Source: JALCLA01 sp965653565
GTDB lineage: Bacteria; Pseudomonadota; Gammaproteobacteria; Xanthomonadales; Xanthomonadaceae
DNA length: 41,369 bases
Reading direction: 5' to 3'
Assembly: GCA_965653565.1 (NCBI GenBank)
Contig: CBFHAI010000037.1
Location: forward strand, 1 to 41,369
In this document: piece after piece, positions 23,089 through 31,559 of the stretch
How positions within the stretch are numbered: position 1 is the stretch's first letter
Layout: the number at the start of each line of letters is the position of its first letter
Notes under the pieces: model-generated
The model's database searches: none
What the model saw: only the letters and a program-made list of their open reading frames with translations
Told to the model about the DNA's origin: nothing
Made by a program: the position numbers and the translations under genes

Positions 23089-23651
23089 TCGGGTTCGGCG
23101 TGGCCGGCCAGTTCGCGGTACAGGAAGGCGCGCGCCTTGCGCCAGTCGCGCTTGAGGGTGCGTTCCGACAAGCCGCTGACTTCGGCCAGTTCGTCGAGTT
23201 GCAGGCCGCCGTAGAAACGCAGTTCGACGAAGCGCGCCAGGCGCGGATCGAGTTTTTCCAGCCGTTTGAGCGCTTCGTCGAGCATCAGCAATTCTTCGTC
23301 GCGGCCGGCGGCCACCGCCATCACGGCCGAATCGAGCGACACCGCCTCCACCCCGCCGCCGCGCTTCTCGGTGCGGCGCGCACGCACGTGATCGATCACG
23401 ATCTGCCGCATCGCGCGCGAGGCCACCGCGAAAAAATGCACGCGATCGTTGAGCGCCATGCCGTCGCCGCGCGCCATGCGCAGATACACTTCGTGCACCA
23501 GCGAGGTGGCGCGCGCGCCTTCCGGATTCGAAGCGCGCAGATGCCGCTGCGCAATGCGGTGCAGGTCCGAGTAGACCACCTCGAACAGGCGGCCCTCGGC
23601 CGCTTTGTCGCCGCCGCGTGCCGCAGCGATTAGCGCCGTCATCTCAGCCAT
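23085..23651 (-). CDS. ECF-type RNA polymerase sigma factor (TIGR02999-like)
   Basis: A 188-residue sigma factor. The start at 23651 (MAEMTALI) has ggggga seven bases upstream. Region 2 covers about residues 20-85, with ATSLVHEVYLRMARG, a hallmark of this ECF group, and HFFAVASRAMRQIVIDHVRARR. Region 4 covers about 125-180, with LDPRLARFVELRFYGGLQLDELAEVSGLSERTLKRDWRKARAFL as its helix-turn-helix. No anti-sigma factor gene lies beside it; instead the ATGA-coupled kinase follows. In related ECF families such as ECF43, activation is by phosphorylation from a partner kinase rather than release from an anti-sigma factor. Whether that holds here is inference. Confidence 0.92.
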   Translation of the reverse strand: MAEMTALIAAARGGDKAAEGRLFEVVYSDLHRIAQRHLRASNPEGARATSLVHEVYLRMARGDGMALNDRVHFFAVASRAMRQIVIDHVRARRTEKRGGGVEAVSLDSAVMAVAAGRDEELLMLDEALKRLEKLDPRLARFVELRFYGGLQLDELAEVSGLSERTLKRDWRKARAFLYRELAGHAEPE

Positions 23652-23791
23652 AGAGCGTCCCCCGACCCTCGCGTCAGCCATCGTTTCACGCATCACCCCT
23701 GCACTCAAGCCGGCTCCGACCGATGGCGCGCCGAAACCTCGCCATCGGCCACCGGGAACGACAAGCTGAAGCGCAATCGGACGACGCCGGC

Positions 23792-24610
23792 TCAGTGCTC
23801 CACGGTGCGCACGCTCCACACGTCGCCGACGCGCGCGGCGTCTTGCAGATAAGCGTAGGGCAGATAGAAGTAACCGCCATCGGCCTGCGCCGGGCCCCAG
23901 GAGTTGCGGCAGACGACCCAGGATTTGGCGTCGTCGTAGCCTACCGCCAGCACCGCATGGCCGCCGATCGACTTCTCGCCGGCGGCCGGCAACGGAATCA
24001 CCGTGGCCTGCTTGTGCGGTTCGAGCATGAAACTCGGATAGACCTGGATCCCCATCGCGAACGGATAACCCTGCGCCAGACACGACTTCATGTGGTCCAG
24101 ATCCGGCTGCACGCGCCGGTAACTGAGCACTTCGAATCTCTGCGCCACCGCGTAGGCGGTCTCCGGCGGTTTCGCGGCGACCCGCGCGTCGGCCGGGAAC
24201 GGTCCGCCGGGCGACGTGGCCGGCGTGTCGTCGTAGGGCCACAGCGGTTCGGGCGCGACGCCGTGCTTCTGCAGCGTCTTGATGCCGTCGCGCAGCGTGG
24301 CGCCGCAGTCGTTCGCCACGTTGTCCTGCAGGGCGCGCTCGTTGTAGTAGATGAACAGCCGGCTGGGTTCGAGCGGAATCGATTCCTGGCCATGCTTGTT
24401 GCGGCTGTACACCACCGCCGCGGCCAGCACGTTCGCGGTGCAGGCCTGGATGCGGCCCTGATCGTAGACCGGCGGGCATAGCGCGCGCAGATCGACCGCC
24501 GCCGGCATTTGGTGCTTCGCATGCGTCGGCACGAAGGCGCGGTCGCGCGGATCGTGCCGGTCGCGCCGCACGCCCAGTCGCGGTGATAAAAACGGATGAT
24601 GATTCTTCAT
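23792..24610 (-). CDS. Cytoplasmic papain-like (C1) cysteine peptidase
   Basis: A 272-residue protein without a signal peptide or membrane helix. The start at 24610 (MKNHHPFLSPRLG) overlaps the stop of the upstream reductase gene (ATGA). Papain-family landmarks: VYDQGRIQACTANVLAAA with the catalytic Cys (the usual bacterial form is DQGxxGSCTAN, so the residues before Cys are unusual), IGGHAVLAVGYDDAKSWVVCRNSWG with the catalytic His and Asn, and GGYFYLPYAYL at the end. No autoinhibitory propeptide of normal size is present; only about 45 residues precede the Cys region. Its coupling to GDP-sugar genes is odd and may be historical rather than functional. Confidence 0.85.
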   Translation of the reverse strand: MKNHHPFLSPRLGVRRDRHDPRDRAFVPTHAKHQMPAAVDLRALCPPVYDQGRIQACTANVLAAAVVYSRNKHGQESIPLEPSRLFIYYNERALQDNVANDCGATLRDGIKTLQKHGVAPEPLWPYDDTPATSPGGPFPADARVAAKPPETAYAVAQRFEVLSYRRVQPDLDHMKSCLAQGYPFAMGIQVYPSFMLEPHKQATVIPLPAAGEKSIGGHAVLAVGYDDAKSWVVCRNSWGPAQADGGYFYLPYAYLQDAARVGDVWSVRTVEH

Positions 24611-25524
24611 GGATTCGCTCGATCGATCGTTCGTGCCATGGTTTGCAGCGTGTCCTGCAGCGGGATCACCGGGATGTCGCCGACCGTGGCGAACAGCCGC
24701 GACGGATCGCCGCAGAGTTCGCGCACTTCGTCCGGCCGCACCAGCGCCGGATCGACTTCGACGCGCGGGCGGAAGCCGGCCACCTGCTCCATCAGATCGA
24801 GCAACCGTGCCAGCGACACGCTGCGTCCGGAACACAGGTTCACGATCAGCGACGCGGCATCGCCCGTCAATAGCCGCGCATAGGCTTCGATCACGAAGCG
24901 CACGTCGGACAGATCGCGCGCCACGTCGAGATTGCCGAGCTTCAATACCGGCTGGCGCGCGCAGAAAGCCGCGACGATCTTCGGCACCACAAACGAAACC
25001 GATTGTCCGGGGCCGGTGTAATTGAACGGCCGCGTGATCACGATCGGCAGGCGGTCGAACCATTTGGCGGCCAGCAATTCCGTCGCGACCTTGCTCAGCG
25101 CGTAGTGATTCATCGGACGCAGCGGCGCGTCTTCCGCGATCGGACTGCGTTCGGCATTGCCGTAGACGTTCGCGCTGCTGGCGACGATCACCTTGCGCGG
25201 CACGACGCCGGATTTCGCGATCGCATCGAACAGGCTTTCGGTGCCCAGCACATTGTTGCGATAAAAGCCGAGCGCATCGCCCACCACATGCGAGGCCGCC
25301 GCCAGATGCACGATGTGGCTGGGACGTTCGGCGGCGATCCAGTCGGCGATGCGGTCGGTTTCGAGCAGGTCGGCCGCAAGATCGTGCTCGTTTCCGTGCG
25401 GCACGTCCGGATGATGCAACCCGATCACCGACCAGCCGGCCGCGCGCTGCGCCGCCGCCAGATGCGCGCCGGTGAAACCGGCGATGCCGGTGATCAGCAG
25501 CTTGCGTTCACCAGGAGAAGCCAC
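24607..25524 (-). CDS. GDP-4-keto-6-deoxymannose reductase-like epimerase (Rmd-type)
   Basis: A 305-residue extended SDR. ITGIAGFTGAHLA (about 11-23) is the NAD(P)-binding loop, ASSANVYG the catalytic Ser strand, HYALSKVATELL the YxxxK pair, and ITRPFNYTGPGQSVSFVVPKIV matches the Rmd/GDP-mannose reductase signature. Rmd reduces the product of Gmd to GDP-D-rhamnose. The start overlaps the last 17 bp of gmd, so the two enzymes form a coupled pair. A GDP-L-fucose synthase or talose-forming reductase is less likely given the RPFNYTGPGQ block, but stereochemistry cannot be proved from sequence. Confidence 0.85.
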   Translation of the reverse strand: MASPGERKLLITGIAGFTGAHLAAAQRAAGWSVIGLHHPDVPHGNEHDLAADLLETDRIADWIAAERPSHIVHLAAASHVVGDALGFYRNNVLGTESLFDAIAKSGVVPRKVIVASSANVYGNAERSPIAEDAPLRPMNHYALSKVATELLAAKWFDRLPIVITRPFNYTGPGQSVSFVVPKIVAAFCARQPVLKLGNLDVARDLSDVRFVIEAYARLLTGDAASLIVNLCSGRSVSLARLLDLMEQVAGFRPRVEVDPALVRPDEVRELCGDPSRLFATVGDIPVIPLQDTLQTMARTIDRANP

Positions 25525-26545
25525 GGCTCACCCGGCGCAGATCGGCTTCCACCATGGTGCGGCACAGTTCTTCGAGCGTGGTCTGCGGCGTCCAGCCAAG
25601 CCGCTGCGCGGCGTGCGCGGCATCGCCGGTGAGCACGTCGACTTCGGCCGGACGATGAAATCGCGGATTCACCCGCACGCGAATTTTTCCGGTGTCGACC
25701 TCGCTGCCGCTTTCATCGACGCCATCGCCCGCCCATCGCAGCTCGATGCCGGCGGCCTTGAAACTCAGTTCGGCGAAGCGGCGCACGCTTTCGGTGCGGC
25801 CGGTGGCGAGCACGAAATCGTCCGGCGCACCGGTCTGCAACATCGCATGCATGCCGCGTACGTATTCGCCGGCAAAACCCCAGTCGCGACGGGCGTCGAG
25901 GTTGCCCAGGTCGATGCAATCGAGTTGGCCGAGCTTGATGCGCGCCACCGCATCGGTGATCTTGCGCGTGACGAATTCCTTGCCGCGCAGCGGCGACTCG
26001 TGATTGAAAAGAATCCCGCTAACGGCGAACAGCCCGTACGATTCGCGATAGTTCACCGTCGCCCAGTGCGCGAACAATTTGGAAAATCCATACGGGCTGC
26101 GCGGGTGGAACGGCGTGCTCTCGCGCTGCGGCGTTTCCCGCACCAGGCCGAACATTTCCGAGGTCGAGGCCTGGTAGAAGCGGATGTTGCGGTCGACGAT
26201 GCGGATCGCTTCGAGCAGGTTCAGCGCCCCGATCGCGGTGATCTGCGCGGTGGCGATCGGCTGCTCGAACGATACGCCGACGAAGCTTTGCGCGGCCAGA
26301 TTGTAGACCTCGCCGACGCCGATGCGCTGCAGCAGGCGGATCGTGCCGCTGGCATCGATCAGATCGAACTCCACCAGTTCCAGCGCCGGATGCTGCGCAA
26401 ATCCCAACTCGTCGAGCCGCCAGAAGTTGACACTGCTGGTGCGCCGGTAGGTGCCGAACACGCGATAGCCTTGCGCGAGCAGCAACTGCGCCAGATAAGC
26501 GCCATCCTGCCCGGTGATGCCGGTGATCAATGCCCGCTTTTGCAT
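25508..26545 (-). CDS. gmd: GDP-mannose 4,6-dehydratase
   Basis: A 345-residue extended SDR converting GDP-D-mannose to GDP-4-dehydro-6-deoxy-D-mannose in the cytoplasm. The start at 26545 (MQKRALITGITGQDGAYLA) places GxxGxxG at residues 9-15; the 17 residues upstream in frame look non-coding. YRRTSSVNFWRLDEL, NLAAQSFVGVSFEQP, FYQASTSEMFG (catalytic Ser/Thr and Glu), SPYGFSKLFAHW (YxxxK), FNHESPLRGKEFVTRKI and GNLDARRDWGFAGEYV are all Gmd signatures. Usual length is 320-375. It is followed by an overlapping rmd-like gene. No glycosyltransferase or O-antigen export genes are in the window, so the final glycan is unknown. Confidence 0.95.
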   Translation of the reverse strand: MQKRALITGITGQDGAYLAQLLLAQGYRVFGTYRRTSSVNFWRLDELGFAQHPALELVEFDLIDASGTIRLLQRIGVGEVYNLAAQSFVGVSFEQPIATAQITAIGALNLLEAIRIVDRNIRFYQASTSEMFGLVRETPQRESTPFHPRSPYGFSKLFAHWATVNYRESYGLFAVSGILFNHESPLRGKEFVTRKITDAVARIKLGQLDCIDLGNLDARRDWGFAGEYVRGMHAMLQTGAPDDFVLATGRTESVRRFAELSFKAAGIELRWAGDGVDESGSEVDTGKIRVRVNPRFHRPAEVDVLTGDAAHAAQRLGWTPQTTLEELCRTMVEADLRRVSRGFSW

Positions 26546-26581
26546 CGTCGGATCGGCTCCGGCATCGGTTCGAGGCGCATC

Positions 26582-26598
26582 GCTTGCGCGGCGCAAGC
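26582..26598 (-). other. Hairpin between FAD oxidoreductase and gmd
   Basis: gcttgcg / cgcaagc with a 3-nt loop, followed at about 26606-26617 by the palindrome ggcggcgccgcc. Neither has a T tract. They lie in the 83-bp gap and could affect mRNA stability. A role as a terminator is not supported. Confidence 0.3.
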
Positions 26599-26628
26599 TT
26601 GACCGGCGGCGCCGCCGCTATCAACCGC

Positions 26629-28239
26629 TCAATGCCGCCGCGGCCGCACATCGCGCAGGATTTCGCGCGCCGCGTTCATGCCGGGCAGGCCGGTGACACC
26701 CCCGCCCGGATGGGTGCCGGCGCCGCACAGATACAGTCCACGCAGCGCGCCGCGGTAGTTGCCCTGCCCGAGCAGCGGGCGTGCGCTGAACAGCTGATCG
26801 ATGCCGAGCGCGCCGTGGAAGATATCGCCGCCGACCAGGCCGAATTCGCGCTCCAGATCGAGCGGCGACAGCGCGCGGCAACCGAGCACGCTGCGGCGGA
26901 AATTCGGCGCCACGCGATCGACCGTTTCGATCATCAGATCGGCGACGGTGTCGCGATGCGCGTCCCAGCCGCCGCTCACCTGCGGATGCACGTGCTGGCA
27001 GAACAGGCTCGCCACGTGCTGGCCGGGCGGCGCCAGCGTGGTGTCGAGCGTCGACGAAATCACCAGTTCGACGATCGGCTCGCGCGCCCAGCCGGCATTG
27101 TGTTCGCGGCCTTTGGCATCGAAATAGGCGCGCTCGAAATAGTCGAGACTGTGGCCGACCAGGATGCCGCTCTGATGGTGCGGCTGCAGCGCGGTGCCCG
27201 GCGCCGCCGCGAAATCGGGCAACTCGCTCAGCGCGACGTTCATGCGGAAGGTGGCCGAGCCGCAGCGATAGCGGCCGATGCGTTCGCGCGTTTCGTCGTC
27301 CAGATGCCGCGCTTCGATCAAGCGCGTGTAGAGCAACTTCGGATTGACGTTCGCGACGACGCAGCGCGCGCGCAGTTCGCGCCCATCCGCCAGCGCCACG
27401 CCCTGCGCGCGCGCGTCGTGCACCAGCACGCGCTCGACCGCCGCATCGGTGATCAGCGTCACGCCGCGCGCGCGACATTCGGCCGCCATCGCCTGCGTGA
27501 TCGCACCCATGCCGCCGATCGCATGGCCCCAGCTGCCGGACTTTCCATTGACCTCGCCGAACACGTGATGCAGCAACACATAAGCCGAGCCCGGCGTGTA
27601 GGGGCTGGCGAAGTTGCCGACCACCGAATCCCAGCCCAGCGCGGCCTTCAATGCCTCGCTTTCGAACCACGAATCGAGCAGTTCGCCGGCACTTTTGCCG
27701 AACAGATCGAGCAGATCGCGGCGGCCGCGCAGATCGAGCCCGCGCAATTGTTTGGCCACGCGCCAGGAGGCCAGCCAGTCGGCCAGCGCGAGCCGATCGC
27801 CAAGATTCGGCGGTGTCAGCGGCAACAGGGCGCGCAGCACCGCGACGATGCGATCGAGCATCGCGTAGTACTGCGGCAGTCGCTCGGCGTCGCGCGCGGA
27901 AAACTTCGCCACCTCGGCCAGTCCGTGTTCGCCGCCGAGGCGGAACGCGCGAGCGTCCGGCAGCGGCAGGAAGTTGGAGTACGGCCGCTCGACGACGCGC
28001 AATCCGTGCTGCGCCAGCCGCAGATCGGCGATCACTTTCGGGTTGAGCAGCGAGACGGTGTAGCTCGCCGTTGAATTGCGGAAGCCCGGATGGAATTCCT
28101 CCGTTACCGCGGCGCCGCCCAGCACGGCGCGGCGTTCGAGCACGGTGACTTTCAAACCGGCGGCGGCGAGATAGGCCGCGCACACCAGGCCGTTGTGGCC
28201 GCCGCCGATGATCAGTGCGTCGATGGGCGATTCGGACAT
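26629..28239 (-). CDS. CrtI/PYROXD2-like FAD-dependent oxidoreductase
   Basis: A 536-residue flavoprotein of the phytoene-desaturase-like group. The N-terminal dinucleotide fold is DALIIGGGHNGLVCAAYLAAAGLKVTVLERR, with GGGHNG at 12-17, followed by VLGGAAVTEEFHPGFRNSTASY. A middle GGMGAITQAMAAECRARGV and the C-terminal FAD-binding LYLCGAGTHPGGGVTGLPGMNAAREIL complete the family pattern. Members include carotenoid desaturases and the poorly characterised PYROXD2 type; no other carotenoid genes are here, so a carotenoid role is not supported. Only a weak ribosome site is seen. It is the first gene of a minus-strand run leading to gmd. Confidence 0.88.
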   Translation of the reverse strand: MSESPIDALIIGGGHNGLVCAAYLAAAGLKVTVLERRAVLGGAAVTEEFHPGFRNSTASYTVSLLNPKVIADLRLAQHGLRVVERPYSNFLPLPDARAFRLGGEHGLAEVAKFSARDAERLPQYYAMLDRIVAVLRALLPLTPPNLGDRLALADWLASWRVAKQLRGLDLRGRRDLLDLFGKSAGELLDSWFESEALKAALGWDSVVGNFASPYTPGSAYVLLHHVFGEVNGKSGSWGHAIGGMGAITQAMAAECRARGVTLITDAAVERVLVHDARAQGVALADGRELRARCVVANVNPKLLYTRLIEARHLDDETRERIGRYRCGSATFRMNVALSELPDFAAAPGTALQPHHQSGILVGHSLDYFERAYFDAKGREHNAGWAREPIVELVISSTLDTTLAPPGQHVASLFCQHVHPQVSGGWDAHRDTVADLMIETVDRVAPNFRRSVLGCRALSPLDLEREFGLVGGDIFHGALGIDQLFSARPLLGQGNYRGALRGLYLCGAGTHPGGGVTGLPGMNAAREILRDVRPRRH

Positions 28240-28332
28240 GGTGGCGCCGGGCCTGACCGCTGCGATATGGCGGTTCGATGCCCGCACCATGCGCGATGCA
28301 GGCGGCAACGCGCAAGCGTCCGGACCGGCGCG

Positions 28333-28363
28333 GCGGGGTCTTCGATGCGTCCGAAAACCCCGC
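28333..28363 (-). other. Hairpin between the large subtilase and the FAD oxidoreductase
   Basis: gcggggt-c-ttcg / cgaa-a-accccgc makes a 7 + 4 bp stem with one internal mismatch. It lies 29-59 bp past the stop codon of the subtilase gene. No T tract follows on the minus strand, so it is at best a weak terminator or an mRNA-end stabiliser. Confidence 0.35.
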
Positions 28364-28391
28364 GTTTGCGCAGGCCGACGAGCCTGCGCGA

Positions 28392-31300
28392 TCAGCGCAG
28401 ACCGACCTCCGGCAGACCGTCGAAGCCGTCGCGGAAGAGGCGGCCATCGGGATCGAGGCACGGCTGGCACTGCGTCGCGAATGCCGGCGTCGGTTGTAGC
28501 GACCAATCGACGATGCGGCCGCTGTAGCCGCGTGTTGCGTCGGTGACCCGCAGCGTCCAGTCGCCGAGGCTCGATTCGCCGGCGAAGGCGCTCAACGCTT
28601 CGACGGGTGCGGCGAGCGTGACGGGCCAAATAGTGCCGTTGCCATCCGCGCAAACGCTTTCGGAGTCATCGGCGCCATCGGCGAAGCGCAGCGCGAGGTC
28701 ACGGTTGGCGCAGCCGAAACTGCGTTGCGGGAAGCCCGGTCGATCGAGCAGCGTCACGCTGGTACCGGCCGGACTGGTGAGCACGATGCGCACATCGCCC
28801 ACCCACGGATGTTCGATCGCCACGTCCACCGCGAGCGCATCGAGTGCGATGTCCTGTGAAACGCGCAGCGTCGACAGCGCGCCGTCGACGACATCGGCAT
28901 CGGGAATCGCGCGCGGCAGATCCTGCGCCAGCGGCCGCACGCGGCCCACCGGCAGCGACAGTTCGAACGGCCAGCTCGCCGTGCCGGACTGCAATCGGGC
29001 CTGCAGCACGAGATCGGTGAGACAGGCGGCGTCGTGTGCGAGCTGCAACTCGAAGCTGGCCTGCGCCGGCACGCCGAGGGCGACACTGCCCAGTGCATCC
29101 GTACCGCGGATCACCTGCACGCCGGTGGGATACGGCGGCAACAGTTGCGCCTGCACGCTGCCGAAGCTCTCGCCATGCGCCGTGACGGGCACCAGCACGG
29201 TGATGCGTTCGCCCGGCTCGGCGATGCCGTTTTCCGCCAGCGCGGAGAATTCGCAGCCGTCGAATACTTCGACCTGTGCCGCGGCCGATCGCAGATAGAC
29301 GTACGTCCCTTCGCCACGCACCACGGTGGTGAGGGCCTGCTCGACGGCGGCGCCGGACGTTTCCTGCAACAACACGGTACCGATCGCCGGCGCCGGCATG
29401 TTGCCGCCCACCGGTGGCGTGAAGGTGATGGACAGGGTTTGCGATGCGCCCGGCGCCAGCGAGAACGTCGGCGGATCGATGTCGACGCGGATGTTGCCGC
29501 TGCCGGCCACGTAATCGGCCGTCCATGTCCCCGCTTGCGTCATGCGGTTGGTGACGGTGCGCTCGTAGGTGCATTCGACATCGCAGCCCAGATCGCGGAT
29601 CGAGGGCAGGTTGAGCGTCGCCGGCTGGCCCTCGTTGGCCGGATCGGCGGCGACGAAGTTGGCATAGGTTTCGTGCAAGGTCAGGCCGGCGCGGACGGCG
29701 CGCTCGAGCGCGACGCGGCCGGTGCCGACATCGTCCGGGCCCCATGGCGTGTTGCCGTCTTCGCGCGTGCCTTCGCGCTTGGCCGTCGTCACCAGCGCGG
29801 AATGGATGTCGCTGGGGCTCCAGTCCGGATGCAAGGCGCGCAGCAAGGCGCCGGCACCCGCCACGTGCGGCGACGCCATCGAGGTGCCGTCCATGCGCTG
29901 GTAGGAGCCGCTGAAGGCATCGGTGGCGGCGTAAATCGCCACGCCGGGCGCCGCGATGTCGGGCTTCAGCACGTCGAGCGCGACCGGCGTCGGGCCGCGC
30001 AGACTGAAACCGGCGAGCACATCGCCGCGGCGCGTCGCCGGAGTCAGTCGCACCCGCGTTGCGGCGGGCGCGGTGTTCTCGATGAAGGCGCGCAATGTTT
30101 CACCGTCGATGGCATCGAGGCCGTATGCCGGCAACGTCTGCGCGCGCACGTCCATGGCCAGCGGGCCGAACTGATTGTTGTAGATGAATACCACGCTGGC
30201 GCCGGCGGCATCGGCGTTGGCGATCTTGACCGCGAAGTCGCAATCGCCGCGCAGCAGCAGCACAGCGTCGCCGTCGAAACGATTCGGCGCGAACGGCGCG
30301 CAGCCCTTCGGCTGGTCGGCCGGGTAAACGATATCGCTGTCGGGCAAGCCTTCGCCGTAGTCAAAACCGTTGCCCGGCGTCGCCACCATGTCCTGCAACG
30401 CGGACGGCGCGTTGTCGCCAAGCACGCTCAAGCTGCCGGGACCGAAGGCGTTGAGATCGTGCGTGATCGCCGCGACGGTGGTAATCCACGGTGCCTGATG
30501 ATTCACATGGCCGACCGGATTGGTTTCGAACGGATTGGTGTTGCCGGCCGCCACCGCGACGTAGATGTCCTGACCGACGGCCTCGAGCAGGCTGCGGTCG
30601 TAGTCGTTCCACGGATCGAGGCCGCCGCTGATCGACAGATTCAATACATCGACGCCGTCGAGAATCGCATTCTCGAGCGCGGCCTGCATCGCGGCGCCGC
30701 TGCACGAGTTGGTTTCGCACACTTTGTAGCTGCGCACCTGTGCGCAGGGCGCCACGCCGGAAATCTGCGTGTACGGCGGCGGCAGGGTCGGCGCCGGAAT
30801 CGCGCTGCCGACATCGAGCAGATTGCCGGCGGCGGTGGAGGCGACATGCACGCCGTGGCCGAAACCGTCGAAAGCTTCGGGCTGCGCGCCATTGCAGACG
30901 CCATCGGCAGCGCTGAAACAATCGACCGCCGAAAGCAGTTTCGGCGATGCGCTGTTCAAGCCGCAGCCGGCGTCGTTGGCGAACGAGGGATGCTGGCTGT
31001 TGCTGCCGGTGTCGATGACACCGATGACCTGGCCTTCGCCGCGCGTGCCGATCGCGCCCGGTGCGCCGGCACCACTCCATACACCGTCGGCGCCGATGAA
31101 ACCCGGGCCGCGATAAGTGGCGAGCCGGGCGTCCTCGACGCGCGTGACGCGCGCGACGCCCGGCAGCGTGGCGATGCGCTCGGCTTCGTGCGCACTCAAC
31201 TCCACGGCCACGCCGCTGCGCGTGACGGCGTAGCTGTGCGTGGGCGCAAGCGGCCGGCCCAGCTGCAGTTCGATGTTCGCCAGATGGCTCTCGCGCCGTT

Positions 31301-31559
31301 GCGCGAGAAAGCCGCGATACGCGCGCGCCGACACGGAGTTCGCGTCGATCCGCGCGCCATCCTTGCGCGGCCGCGTCGCGACCAGACCGGCGACGCCGCC
31401 GTCGTAGTGCAGCAATCCGGGCTCGTCGAAGGTGACGAAATACGCGGTGCGATGCGCGTCGCGCGCATGGGCATCGATGGCGCCGCCGAGCAGCAGGCCG
31501 AGTGCAGCACACAACAATTTCGGGCGCAACGGGCTCGTGGTGATCGGAGAGAAGCTCAC
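28392..31559 (-). CDS. Large secreted subtilase with PA and P domains
   Basis: A 1055-residue exported S8 protease. The start is GTG at 31559, overlapping the stop of the upstream gene (GTGA). It directly precedes the signal peptide (LLCAALGLLLGGAIDAHA), and no ATG is available before the prodomain. An I9-like prodomain (about 35-145) precedes the catalytic domain with Asp183 (VIGVIDTGS), His235 (GFGHGVHVAS), Asn340 (VAVAAGN) and Ser560 (MDGTSMASPHVAG). A PA domain is inserted at about 405-505 (LLLRGDCDFAVKIANA). Beta-sandwich modules follow, then a P/proprotein-convertase-like domain (about 940-1035; VDVAIEHPWVGDVRIVLTSP, WTLRVTDATRG). The end, CQPCLDPDGRLFRDGFDG, carries the shared DGF tail. 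It is probably extracellular. Confidence 0.88.
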   Translation of the reverse strand: MSFSPITTSPLRPKLLCAALGLLLGGAIDAHARDAHRTAYFVTFDEPGLLHYDGGVAGLVATRPRKDGARIDANSVSARAYRGFLAQRRESHLANIELQLGRPLAPTHSYAVTRSGVAVELSAHEAERIATLPGVARVTRVEDARLATYRGPGFIGADGVWSGAGAPGAIGTRGEGQVIGVIDTGSNSQHPSFANDAGCGLNSASPKLLSAVDCFSAADGVCNGAQPEAFDGFGHGVHVASTAAGNLLDVGSAIPAPTLPPPYTQISGVAPCAQVRSYKVCETNSCSGAAMQAALENAILDGVDVLNLSISGGLDPWNDYDRSLLEAVGQDIYVAVAAGNTNPFETNPVGHVNHQAPWITTVAAITHDLNAFGPGSLSVLGDNAPSALQDMVATPGNGFDYGEGLPDSDIVYPADQPKGCAPFAPNRFDGDAVLLLRGDCDFAVKIANADAAGASVVFIYNNQFGPLAMDVRAQTLPAYGLDAIDGETLRAFIENTAPAATRVRLTPATRRGDVLAGFSLRGPTPVALDVLKPDIAAPGVAIYAATDAFSGSYQRMDGTSMASPHVAGAGALLRALHPDWSPSDIHSALVTTAKREGTREDGNTPWGPDDVGTGRVALERAVRAGLTLHETYANFVAADPANEGQPATLNLPSIRDLGCDVECTYERTVTNRMTQAGTWTADYVAGSGNIRVDIDPPTFSLAPGASQTLSITFTPPVGGNMPAPAIGTVLLQETSGAAVEQALTTVVRGEGTYVYLRSAAAQVEVFDGCEFSALAENGIAEPGERITVLVPVTAHGESFGSVQAQLLPPYPTGVQVIRGTDALGSVALGVPAQASFELQLAHDAACLTDLVLQARLQSGTASWPFELSLPVGRVRPLAQDLPRAIPDADVVDGALSTLRVSQDIALDALAVDVAIEHPWVGDVRIVLTSPAGTSVTLLDRPGFPQRSFGCANRDLALRFADGADDSESVCADGNGTIWPVTLAAPVEALSAFAGESSLGDWTLRVTDATRGYSGRIVDWSLQPTPAFATQCQPCLDPDGRLFRDGFDGLPEVGLR

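Noticed and set aside
20080..23214. 1044-codon plus-strand ORF
   Set aside because: Antisense shadow of the Ser/Thr kinase gene.
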